From: Mesorhizobium sp. M2A.F.Ca.ET.046.03.2.1
GTDB lineage: Bacteria > Pseudomonadota > Alphaproteobacteria > Rhizobiales > Rhizobiaceae
Direction: 5' to 3'
Assembly (NCBI RefSeq): GCF_003952425.1
Contig: NZ_CP034449.1
Span: 4,762,001-4,826,000 of the forward strand
Length of the DNA: 64,000 nt
The notes beneath the pieces are model-generated. The model made no database searches, had not been told where the DNA came from, and saw only the letters and a program-made list of their open reading frames with translations. The position numbers and the translations under genes were made by a program. The first letter of the stretch is position 1; each line of letters begins with the position of its first letter. Positions 1 through 7,541 of the stretch are shown piece by piece.

Positions 1-884
1 AGCCGGTGCTCAGCCGGCAGATCAAGTCGCTCGAGGACAAGGTCGGCGTCGCGCTGCTCTATCGCAATGGCCGCGGCATCGTGCTTACGGAAGCCGGCAA
101 GATCCTGCAAAGCTACGCTGTGGCCCTGCTTGAGCAGGCCGCGCGCGCCGAGACGGAACTGGCGGCGCTGCGCTCGAACCCGCGTGGCACGATCGTGCTC
201 GGAATGCCGCCCTCGGTCGGCGTCGTGCTGACGGCGCCGCTGGTGCAGAATTTCCGCGTCCAGTTCCCGCAGGTGAGCCTGAGGGTGATCGAAGGCTTCA
301 GCGGCCATCTGCTCGAATGGCTGGTGATGGGCAAGATCGACGTCGCGGTCCTGTACAACGCGCCGAGGATGAACAATCTTCTGGCAGAACCCATCCTGCG
401 CGACGAGCTGTTCCTGCTCGGCGCCAAAAACGACCCACACAATCTCGGGCCAGGCCCTGTCGATGCGGACGTGATGTCCCGGCTGCCGATGATCCTGCCA
501 GCGAGGCCGCATGGCCTGCGCGTGGTGCTGGATCACATTCTCGGGTCCGCCGGCATCGAGCCGAATATCGAGGTCGAGGTCGACGCCATGCCTTCGACCT
601 TGCGGCTCGTCGAAGCGGGGATAGGCTACACCATCCTGTCTTATTCAAGCTGCCACAACCTCGTTGCCGAAGGCAGGATCAACTACTGGCGCATCCGCAA
701 TCCCCCGATCGAGCGGGAGCTGCTTCTGGCCACGTCCAGCCAGCGGCCAACCACGACGGTCATACGCGCGCTGACGACGCTCATCCGCGATGAGGTGCGT
801 GTCCTGCGCAAGCTCGGGGTCTGGGAGCCGCGTCCGCCGTCTCCTGGCCCTGAACCTGCCGCTCACCTCGGACGAGTGGGATAA
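1..884 (+). CDS. LysR-family transcriptional regulator (5' end outside window)
   Basis: DNA-binding regulator of the LysR family. The visible part opens inside the winged helix-turn-helix: the frame runs upstream from the first possible start (GTG at 6), and reading from base 3 gives PVLSRQIKSLE, the usual recognition-helix end, so the true start lies before the window. The rest is the two-lobed effector-binding domain (from about residue 60 of the visible part: IVLGMPPSVG, then a second lobe around MILPARPHGLR). About 292 residues are visible, so only some 30 are missing. The tail after residue 275 is proline-rich and poorly conserved in character. No target operon is visible in the window. 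The sensed ligand cannot be told from sequence. Confidence 0.9.
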   Translation, partial: PVLSRQIKSLEDKVGVALLYRNGRGIVLTEAGKILQSYAVALLEQAARAETELAALRSNPRGTIVLGMPPSVGVVLTAPLVQNFRVQFPQVSLRVIEGFSGHLLEWLVMGKIDVAVLYNAPRMNNLLAEPILRDELFLLGAKNDPHNLGPGPVDADVMSRLPMILPARPHGLRVVLDHILGSAGIEPNIEVEVDAMPSTLRLVEAGIGYTILSYSSCHNLVAEGRINYWRIRNPPIERELLLATSSQRPTTTVIRALTTLIRDEVRVLRKLGVWEPRPPSPGPEPAAHLGRVG

Positions 885-1303
885 GGAGCGAGCCATGCCG
901 GACGCGCGGGAAGGTACGGCGCTCCTCGGCATTGCCGGACGCAGATTCTCCGCTTGGGCTTCAGCGGTTCTCGCTATGAGGGGGGGCGTTCTTTCGTGCG
1001 AAAGGCGGTCTGCCGCGTCGCATTGGTTAGGATCTAACCCTGCCCGCGCTCGCACGTTGCCCGCACGCCGTGAGGCCATGCGATATACAAGATCTTCTTC
1101 GGCTTCCGCCCTCGAAGCCTGCGGCCGCAAGCTGACGTCTGCTTGCGGCCCGAATAGGATGCTGACCACCTCGACGTTGAGCGACGCTGTGGCGGACTGA
1201 GCGGATTCTTGGCGGTTTGTTACGCAGATTAAGGTCGCTTCGATCTTGAAGGACTTCAATAATGATCTAAGTGTATGAAATCATTGATTTATTAGGAAAA
1301 TTC
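885..1303. other. Gene-poor intergenic stretch with hairpins
   Basis: No convincing gene on either strand; the open frames here are arginine- and serine-rich shadows. It holds two inverted repeats: a 6-bp pair at 1025-1039 (GGTTAG/CTAACC, 3-nt loop) and a perfect 10-bp pair at 1123-1132 and 1141-1150 (GGCCGCAAGC/GCTTGCGGCC, 8-nt loop). Neither is followed by a T-run. The 3' part (about 1255-1300) is AT-rich, just past the 3' end of tRNA-Ser, and may be where the tRNA transcript ends. Confidence 0.5.
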
Positions 1304-1393
1304 TGGCGGAGAGAGCGGGATTCGAACCCGCGTTACGGTTTCCCGTAAACACACTTTCCAGGCGTGCGCCTTCAACCACTCGGCCACCTCTCC
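1304..1393 (-). tRNA. tRNA-Ser(GGA)
   Basis: A 90-nt class II tRNA on the minus strand. The acceptor stem begins GGAGAGG, the D-arm follows (GTGGCCGAGTGG), the anticodon stem CACGC/GTGTG encloses loop CTGGAAA with anticodon GGA (complement at 1357-1359), there is a long variable arm, the T-arm carries GGTTCGAATCC, and the 3' end has discriminator G and a genome-encoded CCA (1304-1306). It reads UCC and UCU codons. No integrase or attachment-site duplication is seen next to it. Confidence 0.97.
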
Positions 1394-1873
1394 GTCCTTG
1401 ACATCTCGCGCCGGCCGGTTTTGCCGCGCGGGTTGGGGAGATGCTCCCGTGGGAAGTCCTCGACGGACATGGTGTGCCTTCAACCGGCGGGCAACCCTTC
1501 CCTGCACCCGCTAGCCGTCTAGGCAAACAGGCGCGGGGCTCATCTAGTCGATCCGAAAGCGAATGCCAAGCCATAATGGCGATGCAAAGGCTTTTGGCCG
1601 TGGATGGCCTCGAAGGCCGCCGCAACGAGGGCGTGCCGCGCGTTCGCGTGATGTATGCGGGCCGACCCGTAAGACCGTTCGCGCCTAAGCTGCAGCCTGG
1701 TTTCAGCGTGCGTGAGAGGGTGGACAGCGATCTGCAGGCAATGTCGTGGAAGTCGACAAGGTGACCGCATTGGGGGGAATCTCCGCCGTAAGCTCGCGCA
1801 GGGGCATTGAGCCGGATCAAATTCCTTGCAGCCGTCGCCTTGCTATGTTGCTCGCTTCCCGGGACAAGGTTGA
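1394..1873. other. Gene-poor intergenic stretch
   Basis: About 480 bases between tRNA-Ser and the metallophosphoesterase gene. Open frames on both strands are short, lack a good ribosome-binding site and show no recognisable domain. No terminator, strong promoter or repeat of the families found elsewhere in the window is seen. It must contain the promoters for the tRNA gene (minus) and for the phosphatase-kinase pair (plus). Confidence 0.45.
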
Positions 1874-2614
1874 ATGCGCATCGCGATCCTGTCTGACATC
1901 CATGCCAACCGTGAGGCGTTCGACGCAGTCCTGGAGGTCGTTCGGGAGCAGGCGCCGGACCAGCTGGTTCTGCTTGGCGATCTGGTCGGCTACGGGCCCG
2001 ATCCTGTCTATGTGGTCGAGAAGGCCGCCGATCTGGTGGAGGGCGGCGCGTTCTGCATCAAGGGCAACCACGATGAAGCGGCGGCCTTGGGCCGGACCGA
2101 CATGACGGAGAACGCGCGGGCCGCCATCGAGTGGACTCGCGAACGGCTCGCCCAGGAGCATCTCGACTTTCTCGCGCAGCTGCCGCTTTCGCTCCGGTCC
2201 GAAGACCGGCTGTATGTGCACGCCAGCGCGGAGCGGCAGGAAAAATGGTTGTACATACGCGACGTCGACGCGGCAGAACGCTGCCTCTCCTCAAGCGATG
2301 CCCGCTTCATCTTCTGTGGCCATACCCACGTTCCAGCCATTTACTATGCTTTGCCCGGCAGACGGCCGGTTCATTTTCGGCCGCTGGACAATGTGGGGGC
2401 GCCCTTGTCCGAGCTTAGGCGGCATCTTGTCATCGTCGGGGCGGTCGGCCAGCCGCGTGACGGCAACCCGGCCGCCTGCTTCGCGCTTCTCGACACGGAA
2501 CGGCGTGAGGTGACGATGGTGCGCGTTCCTTACGATCATGAAGAAACCGCCCGCAAGATTCAGGCGTCAGGCTTGCCCGGGTGGCTCGGCATGCGCTTGA
2601 AGATCGGCCGCTAG
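1874..2614 (+). CDS. Calcineurin-like metallophosphoesterase
   Basis: A 246-residue cytoplasmic phosphoesterase of the YfcE/ApaH-like calcineurin superfamily. All metal-site blocks are present: D8-x-H10 (SDIHAN), GD at 35-36 followed by VGYGPDP, GNHD at 64-67, VH at 115-116 and CGHTH at 148-152. The start has AAGG about 6 nt upstream. Substrate is unknown; the family includes protein phosphatases, diadenosine tetraphosphatases and cyclic-nucleotide phosphodiesterases. It ends 18 bp before a Ser/Thr protein kinase gene on the same strand, so the two are probably co-transcribed, which makes a kinase-phosphatase pair a reasonable guess. Confidence 0.9.
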   Translation: MRIAILSDIHANREAFDAVLEVVREQAPDQLVLLGDLVGYGPDPVYVVEKAADLVEGGAFCIKGNHDEAAALGRTDMTENARAAIEWTRERLAQEHLDFLAQLPLSLRSEDRLYVHASAERQEKWLYIRDVDAAERCLSSSDARFIFCGHTHVPAIYYALPGRRPVHFRPLDNVGAPLSELRRHLVIVGAVGQPRDGNPAACFALLDTERREVTMVRVPYDHEETARKIQASGLPGWLGMRLKIGR

Positions 2615-2632
2615 TCAACCTGGAGGCGATGG

Positions 2633-4045
2633 ATGCAGAAGTTCGAGGCAGGGGCAAGCATCGATGGTTTCGAGCTCGTCGAGCGGCTTCAATCCGGCGG
2701 CATGGCAACGCTATGGCGCGCGAGAAATCCGAATTTCGATTTCCCGCTTCTGCTGAAGATACCGTTTCTCGACCCGGGCGGAGACGTTTCCGTCATTCTC
2801 GGCTTCGAAGCCGAGGAACTGATCCTCAAACGCCTGTCGGGTCCGCATGTGCCACGCTTCGCGGCATCCGGAAGCCTGGCGAAGGTTCCCTATATTGCCA
2901 TGGAGTTCGTCGCCGGCATCGGTCTGGCGGAGCTGACGAACCGCGCGCCACAGCCGCCGGACGAGGTGGCAAGGATCGGCGCGGAAATCGCGAAGGCGCT
3001 CGCCGCCTTGCACCGCCAGAAGGTCGTCCACCTAGATCTCAAGCCTGAAAACATCATTCTGGCCGAGCGCGGCGCCGTGCTCCTGGACTTCGGCCTCGCC
3101 CGCCATGCGGAGCTTCCGGACCTTCTCGGCGAAGAGAGTTCCGTGCCGATGGGCACGGCAGCCTATATGTCGCCGGAACAGGTGCTGGGCGAGAGGTCCG
3201 ATCCCGCAAGCGATATATTCGCGCTGGGCTGCATCCTCTATCAGCTCGCCACCGGCGAGGAGCCGTTCGGGCGTCCGGCCACCTTCGCGGGAATGAAGCG
3301 CAGGCTCTATCATGCGCCCAAGCCGCCGCGAGACATCGACAAGGCCGTGCCGAGGTGGCTGGAGGCCGTCATTGTTCGATGCATGGAAGTCGATAGATCC
3401 AGGCGCTATGGCGAAGCGGCGCATGTTCTTTCGGATCTCAGGAATCCCGATCAGGTTGTGGTCGCCAGGAAGAGCGCGCCATCGAAGGAACGGGCCTGGG
3501 GAGCGATCAGGAACTTCTTCCGCAGAACGGACGAGAAGTCGCTGGTTGGCAAGGCGGCGAGCTCGGCAGTGCGCGCCGGACCGCCGATCGTCTTGGCCGC
3601 GGTCGACCTTGCCAATGGAAGCGATGCGCTGGCCGGCGAGGTTCGCAACGAAACCGCGCGTGTCCTTGCGGCACGTCCGGATTCCTGGCTGGCCTGCGTG
3701 ACCGTGTTGAAGACCGAGATTGTCGGCAAGACACCGGATGTCGATGAATCAGGGCGCCTTGTCTATCTGCAGCGGCTGGTCGCGCTGAAGGACTGGGCGC
3801 GTCCGCTGCATCTGCCGGAGGACCGCATAAGCTATCACGTGCTGGAGGCGGTCAGTCCGGCCGACGCGATCCTCAACTATGCCGAGCACAATGATGTCGG
3901 GCACATCGTTGTCGGCGCCCGATCCTCTTCGGCAATTCGCCGCCACCTCGGCAGCGTGTCGACCAAGGTCGTGGCGCGGGCCCTTTGCTCGGTGTCGGTC
4001 GTGCGCTTGAAAGCGGTCGAGGAGGAAAGGCGGCTGTCGCCGTGA
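2633..4045 (+). CDS. Ser/Thr protein kinase with C-terminal universal-stress (UspA-like) domain
   Basis: 470 residues. The N-terminal Hanks-type kinase domain covers about residues 10-270: a Gly-rich loop at 19-30 (LQSGGMATLWRA), lysine K42, a catalytic loop HLDLKPEN at 133-140 (HLD in place of HRD; catalytic D135, K137, N140), DFG at 152-154 and a downstream MSPEQ. From about 315 to the end there is a Usp-like alpha/beta domain, ending with a stretch like the Usp nucleotide loop (HIVVGARSSS then a GSVST-like segment). There is no transmembrane or PASTA segment, so it is cytosolic. It follows a phosphoesterase gene by 18 bp. Targets are unknown; the Usp domain suggests stress or energy-state input (inference). 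Confidence 0.9.
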   Translation: MQKFEAGASIDGFELVERLQSGGMATLWRARNPNFDFPLLLKIPFLDPGGDVSVILGFEAEELILKRLSGPHVPRFAASGSLAKVPYIAMEFVAGIGLAELTNRAPQPPDEVARIGAEIAKALAALHRQKVVHLDLKPENIILAERGAVLLDFGLARHAELPDLLGEESSVPMGTAAYMSPEQVLGERSDPASDIFALGCILYQLATGEEPFGRPATFAGMKRRLYHAPKPPRDIDKAVPRWLEAVIVRCMEVDRSRRYGEAAHVLSDLRNPDQVVVARKSAPSKERAWGAIRNFFRRTDEKSLVGKAASSAVRAGPPIVLAAVDLANGSDALAGEVRNETARVLAARPDSWLACVTVLKTEIVGKTPDVDESGRLVYLQRLVALKDWARPLHLPEDRISYHVLEAVSPADAILNYAEHNDVGHIVVGARSSSAIRRHLGSVSTKVVARALCSVSVVRLKAVEEERRLSP

Positions 4046-4143
4046 AGTGGTCGGTGCTCTGCAAGCGAGCTTGACTTCGGCCTTGCCTGCCTGTCGACTG
4101 CTTGCAGAATTGCATTGGGCTTTGCGAGGGGCATTGTCCTGAC

Positions 4144-4845
4144 ATGGCATCGATCGACCAGCAACCCGCGGGGCGGCCGGACAGCGGGCTTTCCTTCATC
4201 CCAGTGGCCTGGCTCGTCATCGTCATGGGCCTGTCGGCCTATGGCCTGATCTCGAACTGGCGGCTGATCGGCGACTTCAGCCTGCCGGATAACGTCCTCT
4301 TCCTGATCTATGGCGGCCTCGCCGGCGGCGTCATCACCATTCTGTGGGGGCTGTACCTGCTTGGTCTCGCCTTCAACCGATCGGCCCGTTTCCCGCGCCA
4401 CTACACGATCTGGCAGGTCGCCATCATCATATGGATCCTGGTCCGCCAGGCCTATGTGCTGCTGGTGTCCGACTTCGTGTTCTCGGCCGAGGGGCTGGGC
4501 TTCACCGTCGCCGAGATCGCCGTCGGCCTGCTCTGTATCTATCTCCTGCGCAACGGGGCCGGCGCAGAGACGGTCTACGCCAACCTGGAGACCGAGCGGC
4601 CGCCGGTCTTCGTCTCGATCTTCGCCGCGCTGCTCGGCATCATCCTTGGCGGCGTGATCGGCGCATTTGGTGGGTTCTTCGCCGGTTCGCTGATCGCGGA
4701 CCTGACGCATATGAGCTGCTTCGAGGGCGCCTGCGGATTTTTCGCCGCTTTCATCGGGCTGGGCGGCCTGATCGTCGGCGCGATCGCCGGCGGCATTTTC
4801 GCAATCTGGCGGGTCAACCGGCGCGGGCCGCCGCGGGCTCGGTAA
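4144..4845 (+). CDS. Polytopic membrane protein of unknown function
   Basis: 233 residues from the ATG at 4144, which has GAGGGG about 13 nt upstream; an in-frame ATG at 4102 is possible but gives an extension without membrane character. After a short polar N-terminus there are about five to six hydrophobic segments (roughly residues 20-40, 55-80, 95-115, 125-135, 155-185, 205-225), several rich in Gly and Ala like packed helices. I recognise no domain. It lies 98 bp after the kinase gene on the same strand and could be part of that transcript. Confidence 0.65.
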   Translation: MASIDQQPAGRPDSGLSFIPVAWLVIVMGLSAYGLISNWRLIGDFSLPDNVLFLIYGGLAGGVITILWGLYLLGLAFNRSARFPRHYTIWQVAIIIWILVRQAYVLLVSDFVFSAEGLGFTVAEIAVGLLCIYLLRNGAGAETVYANLETERPPVFVSIFAALLGIILGGVIGAFGGFFAGSLIADLTHMSCFEGACGFFAAFIGLGGLIVGAIAGGIFAIWRVNRRGPPRAR

Positions 4846-4945
4846 TTTCAAGGTGTCAATTTCATGGGGGCCGCGATTGCGCGGGAACCACGCACGCTCT
4901 ATGTCGATGGCGGGGTAGACGGGAGCCTTCCCGGGGAGAGCGTCG

Positions 4946-5272
4946 ATGTTGCGTTTCATCTTTCGGCTGGCAGCCATGATAGCGCTGTCGATTTCGGTCA
5001 TCATGGCGGTGATCGACACTACACGCTCGGTCGCCGCCTCCTCGCTGGTGATGACGCCGCTCAACGCAAGCTGGCTGGCGGTCTCGCCGGATACCCGGGC
5101 CGCCTTCGAGAGCTTCGTGCGCGCCAAGGCAAGTCCGCTGGTGTGGGACGGCGCCTTCGCCTGGGTGCTCGCGCAGCCTGGTTTCGCCGTGTTCGCGGTG
5201 CTTGCTTTCCTGCTCTACGCCATTGGCTACCGGCGCAGGCGCCGGGGCGCGGAATTCGCTCCAAGTTCCTGA
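4946..5272 (+). CDS. Small conserved-type membrane protein
   Basis: 108 residues with a hydrophobic N-terminal segment (about 5-25), a polar middle and a second hydrophobic segment (about 75-95) followed by an Arg-rich cytoplasmic tail (RRRRR). The start at 4946 has GGAG 8 nt upstream. Two membrane helices with a periplasmic loop of about 50 residues is the simplest topology. I do not recognise a function, though the composition and ribosome-binding site support a real gene. Confidence 0.7.
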   Translation: MLRFIFRLAAMIALSISVIMAVIDTTRSVAASSLVMTPLNASWLAVSPDTRAAFESFVRAKASPLVWDGAFAWVLAQPGFAVFAVLAFLLYAIGYRRRRRGAEFAPSS

Positions 5273-5287
5273 AGGCTCTTGTTGCGA

Positions 5288-5352
5288 CGCTATTCCGGGC
5301 GGAATGCTACGGCGAAACCGCCGAGCCTGCCGCTTCACTTTTCCTGGAATTG
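5288..5352. repeat. Degenerate copy of the AAAACCGC/CACTTTT palindromic repeat
   Basis: About 65 bp with outer arms GCTATTCC and GGAATTGC and the 3' half CACTTTTCCTGGAATTGC identical to the standard element. The middle is enlarged and diverged. It lies just after a small membrane-protein gene and before the nucleoside-binding-protein gene. Confidence 0.7.
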
Positions 5353-5549
5353 CTCAAAGAGCCGTGCCGGACCGCCGGTAACCGCTTTTTCCAACAGGTC
5401 AAAAATCCACGTGAATTTTGTTTCGCGCCGTGCCAGATTGGCCGCGAGCGGGAAGGGCAAACACTTCCTGCCTGGCATCGCCAGCCTGCCGGAGAACCGG
5501 GCAGGCAGGCGGCGCAAAACGGAAAAATAACCGACAGGGTGTGGATCAC

Positions 5550-6539
5550 ATGAAACGTATCGTTCTCGGCCTTCTGGCCGCAACCGCAATGGTTCTTCCG
5601 GCTTTCGCCGCGGACGTGCAGCCGGCCATCCTCTATGATCTGGGCGGCAAGTTCGACAAATCCTTCAACGAGGCCGCCTATCACGGCGCCGAGAAGTTCA
5701 AGACCGAAACCGGCGTCGCCTATGTCGAATTCGAAGTCTCGAATGCCTCGCAGCGCGAGCAGGCGCTGCGCCGCTTCGCCGAGGACGGCCGCAACCCGAT
5801 CGTCATGGCCGGCTTTGCCTGGGAGGACGCGCTGAAAGCGGTCGCGAAAGACTATCCTGACCTGAACTTCGCCATCATCGACGATGCCGTCGACCTGCCC
5901 AATGTGCGCTCGCTGGTCTTTAAGGAGAACGAAGGCTCCTACCTCGTCGGCATCCTGGCGGCGATGGCATCGAAGTCGAAGAAGGTCGGCTTCATCGGCG
6001 GCATGGATATCCCGCTGATCCGCAAGTTCGAATGCGGCTATGTCGGCGGCGCCAAGTCGGCAGGTGCGACCGACGTCATCCAGAACATGACCGGCGACAC
6101 GCCGGCCGCCTGGAACGACCCGGCCAAGGGCGGTGAGATCGCCAAGACCCAGATCGACCAGGGCGCCGACGTGGTCTACGCGGCGGCTGGCGGCACCGGC
6201 GTCGGCGTGCTGCAGGCGGCGGCGGATGCCGGCAAGCTCGGCGTTGGCGTCGATTCCAACCAGAACGGCCTGCAGCCGGGCAAGGTGCTGACCTCGATGA
6301 TGAAGCGCGTCGACGTCGCCGTCTACAACGCCTTCATGGACGGCAAGAACGGCACCTTCAAGGGCGGCCTCCAGAATCTCGGCCTCAAGGAAGGCGGCGT
6401 CGACTACGCCATGGACGACAACAACAAGGCGCTGGTGACCGACGAGATGAAGGCAGCGGTCGAAAAGGCCAAGGCCGACATCATCGCCGGCAAGATCGAG
6501 GTGCACGACTATACCGCTGACAACAAGTGCCCCTATTGA
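5550..6539 (+). CDS. BMP-family nucleoside ABC transporter substrate-binding protein
   Basis: 330 residues, exported: signal peptide MKRIVLGLLAATAMVLPAFAA with cleavage near residue 20. The mature part is a PnrA/BmpA-type periplasmic binding protein, with the opening ILYDLGGKFDKSFNEAA, a central GFIGGMDIPLIRKFECGY and VVYAAAGGTGVGV. This family delivers purine and pyrimidine nucleosides to an ABC importer. The chosen start gives a proper signal peptide; the frame is open further upstream without one. It is followed by a strong terminator, and its partner ATPase and permeases begin about 1 kb downstream beyond two opposing genes, so it is probably transcribed separately and more strongly. Confidence 0.92.
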   Translation: MKRIVLGLLAATAMVLPAFAADVQPAILYDLGGKFDKSFNEAAYHGAEKFKTETGVAYVEFEVSNASQREQALRRFAEDGRNPIVMAGFAWEDALKAVAKDYPDLNFAIIDDAVDLPNVRSLVFKENEGSYLVGILAAMASKSKKVGFIGGMDIPLIRKFECGYVGGAKSAGATDVIQNMTGDTPAAWNDPAKGGEIAKTQIDQGADVVYAAAGGTGVGVLQAAADAGKLGVGVDSNQNGLQPGKVLTSMMKRVDVAVYNAFMDGKNGTFKGGLQNLGLKEGGVDYAMDDNNKALVTDEMKAAVEKAKADIIAGKIEVHDYTADNKCPY

Positions 6540-6560
6540 TCGGCAGCTGAAGCAGGGTTG

Positions 6561-6595
6561 AAACCGCCGGGCCAGCGCCCGGCGGTTTCGTTTTT
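6561..6595 (+). terminator. Rho-independent terminator after the BMP binding-protein gene
   Basis: Stem AAACCGCCGGG/CCCGGCGGTTT (6561-6571 with 6578-6588, extendable by one C-G pair) with a 4-6 nt loop, then a T-run at 6591-6595. It ends the binding-protein transcript before the opposing gene pair. Confidence 0.9.
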
Positions 6596-6645
6596 GGCCG
6601 GGGGTGATGCGGCCGACGATCGAAGCCGTGGCCGAAGGCGACATC

Positions 6646-7053
6646 CTATAACGTCCCGACGAGATAGCCGAGCGCGAAGGCTGCCAGCAGGGCGAGCGCA
6701 ATGACAAAACCAAGCCTGCCGCCAAGCGAATGCAGGCCGACGCCGTAGGGTTTGCGCTCGACCCGGTGGATCATCACCGGCGGCGGTTCGGCCTCGGGAG
6801 CGGCAATGCCGGCGAGCCGCGCCTGCATCTGCGGCAGTTCGGCAAGGCGTTGCGTGACCAGCTCCCAGCGATTGCCGCGCGCTCCGGGCGCCGCGGGATC
6901 AAGCGCGCGCAGGCGCTCGGCGAGCCGCAGCACCGTGTCGCGAAAGGCGGGATCGATCTCGAGGTCGCGCTCGGCGCGGGCGCGTTCTCTGTCGTTCATC
7001 AAGCCGAAGACATAGTCGCCGGCCCGGGCGACGCGGTCGCTTTCACTGGACAT
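6646..7053 (-). CDS. Membrane-anchored protein with anti-sigma-like N-terminus
   Basis: 135 residues. The N-terminal part (about 8-50: AGDYVFGLMNDRERARAERDL, then DPAFRD) resembles the short helical region of RskA/anti-sigma-K and ChrR-like proteins, where a small domain lies on the cytoplasmic side. A polar linker follows, then one transmembrane helix (about 112-133) at the extreme C-terminus. No sigma-factor gene is adjacent, so an anti-sigma role is only a guess. It starts 22 bp after slyX on the same strand, so the two probably share a transcript. Confidence 0.65.
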   Translation of the reverse strand: MSSESDRVARAGDYVFGLMNDRERARAERDLEIDPAFRDTVLRLAERLRALDPAAPGARGNRWELVTQRLAELPQMQARLAGIAAPEAEPPPVMIHRVERKPYGVGLHSLGGRLGFVIALALLAAFALGYLVGTL

Positions 7054-7075
7054 GGCCGTCTTTTCCCATGGCTCC

Positions 7076-7285
7076 TCACCAATGCGGCGGCTTGCTCACC
7101 GGCACGTCGGAGGCGGTCTGCTCCTCCAGTTCAAGGAACCGGTTGGTCAGGGCTGCAAGCTTGCGCTCCATGCGCTCGATCACCTTCCACTGTTCGGCGA
7201 TCTGGCCGGACAGTTCCTCGATGGTCTTTTCCTGCTCGGCGGCGCGGATTTCCAGCGTCGTCAGCCGATCGTCAGGCGTGGCCAT
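7076..7285 (-). CDS. slyX: SlyX family protein
   Basis: 69 residues, nearly all one amphipathic coiled coil (about 5-58: RLTTLEIRAAEQEKTIEEL and on to NRFLELEEQ) and the SlyX-type end PPHW. Length and layout match the family. SlyX has no well-established biochemical role. Together with the downstream gene it sits between the nucleoside-binding-protein gene and its ATPase gene, on the opposite strand. Confidence 0.9.
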   Translation of the reverse strand: MATPDDRLTTLEIRAAEQEKTIEELSGQIAEQWKVIERMERKLAALTNRFLELEEQTASDVPVSKPPHW

Positions 7286-7375
7286 GCAAAACCGTTCCTT
7301 GCGAATATGAAGCCTTCACCCAAGCAGATATTGGTGGGATGCCCACGAGTACCCGCTTATGCTCAGTTGGTTCTC

Positions 7376-7420
7376 GCAGGTTCCGATCGCAAAACCGCGG
7401 GACACTTTTGCGGAACCTGC
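7376..7420. repeat. Variant copy of the AAAACCGC/CACTTTT palindromic repeat
   Basis: Outer stem GCAGGTTCCG/CGGAACCTGC (7376-7385 with 7411-7420), inner stem GCAAAA/TTTTGC and loop CCGCGGGACAC. Compared with the standard element (outer GCAATTCC/GGAATTGC, inner GGAAAA/TTTTCC), both stems differ yet still pair, so the structure is kept while the sequence changes. Confidence 0.8.
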
Positions 7421-7541
7421 TCAGGTTCGAAATTGACAAGGGCGCGGGGATTTGTCGAGAGTGAACGGCCGATTGGCATAAGCGGGGCATCATGCTAGGC
7501 ATTTTGACCAAGCGATAAAAATACTGAGTGGGACAGGCTGC

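Noticed and set aside
645..1259. Minus-strand frame across the LysR end and the gap
   Set aside because: Overlaps a real gene, no ribosome-binding site, no domain.
1272..1285. 14-mer TGTATGAAATCATT repeated exactly at 45420-45433
   Set aside because: A single 14-base match in 64 kb is expected by chance and the contexts (tRNA 3' flank, RpiR promoter) are unrelated.
1304..1393. tRNA-Ser as an integration site
   Set aside because: No integrase, direct repeat of the tRNA 3' end or foreign-looking DNA next to it.
5402..5419. Near-palindrome AAAATCCACGTGAATTTT upstream of the BMP gene
   Set aside because: One mismatch pair and no second copy or regulator gene nearby; too little to call an operator.
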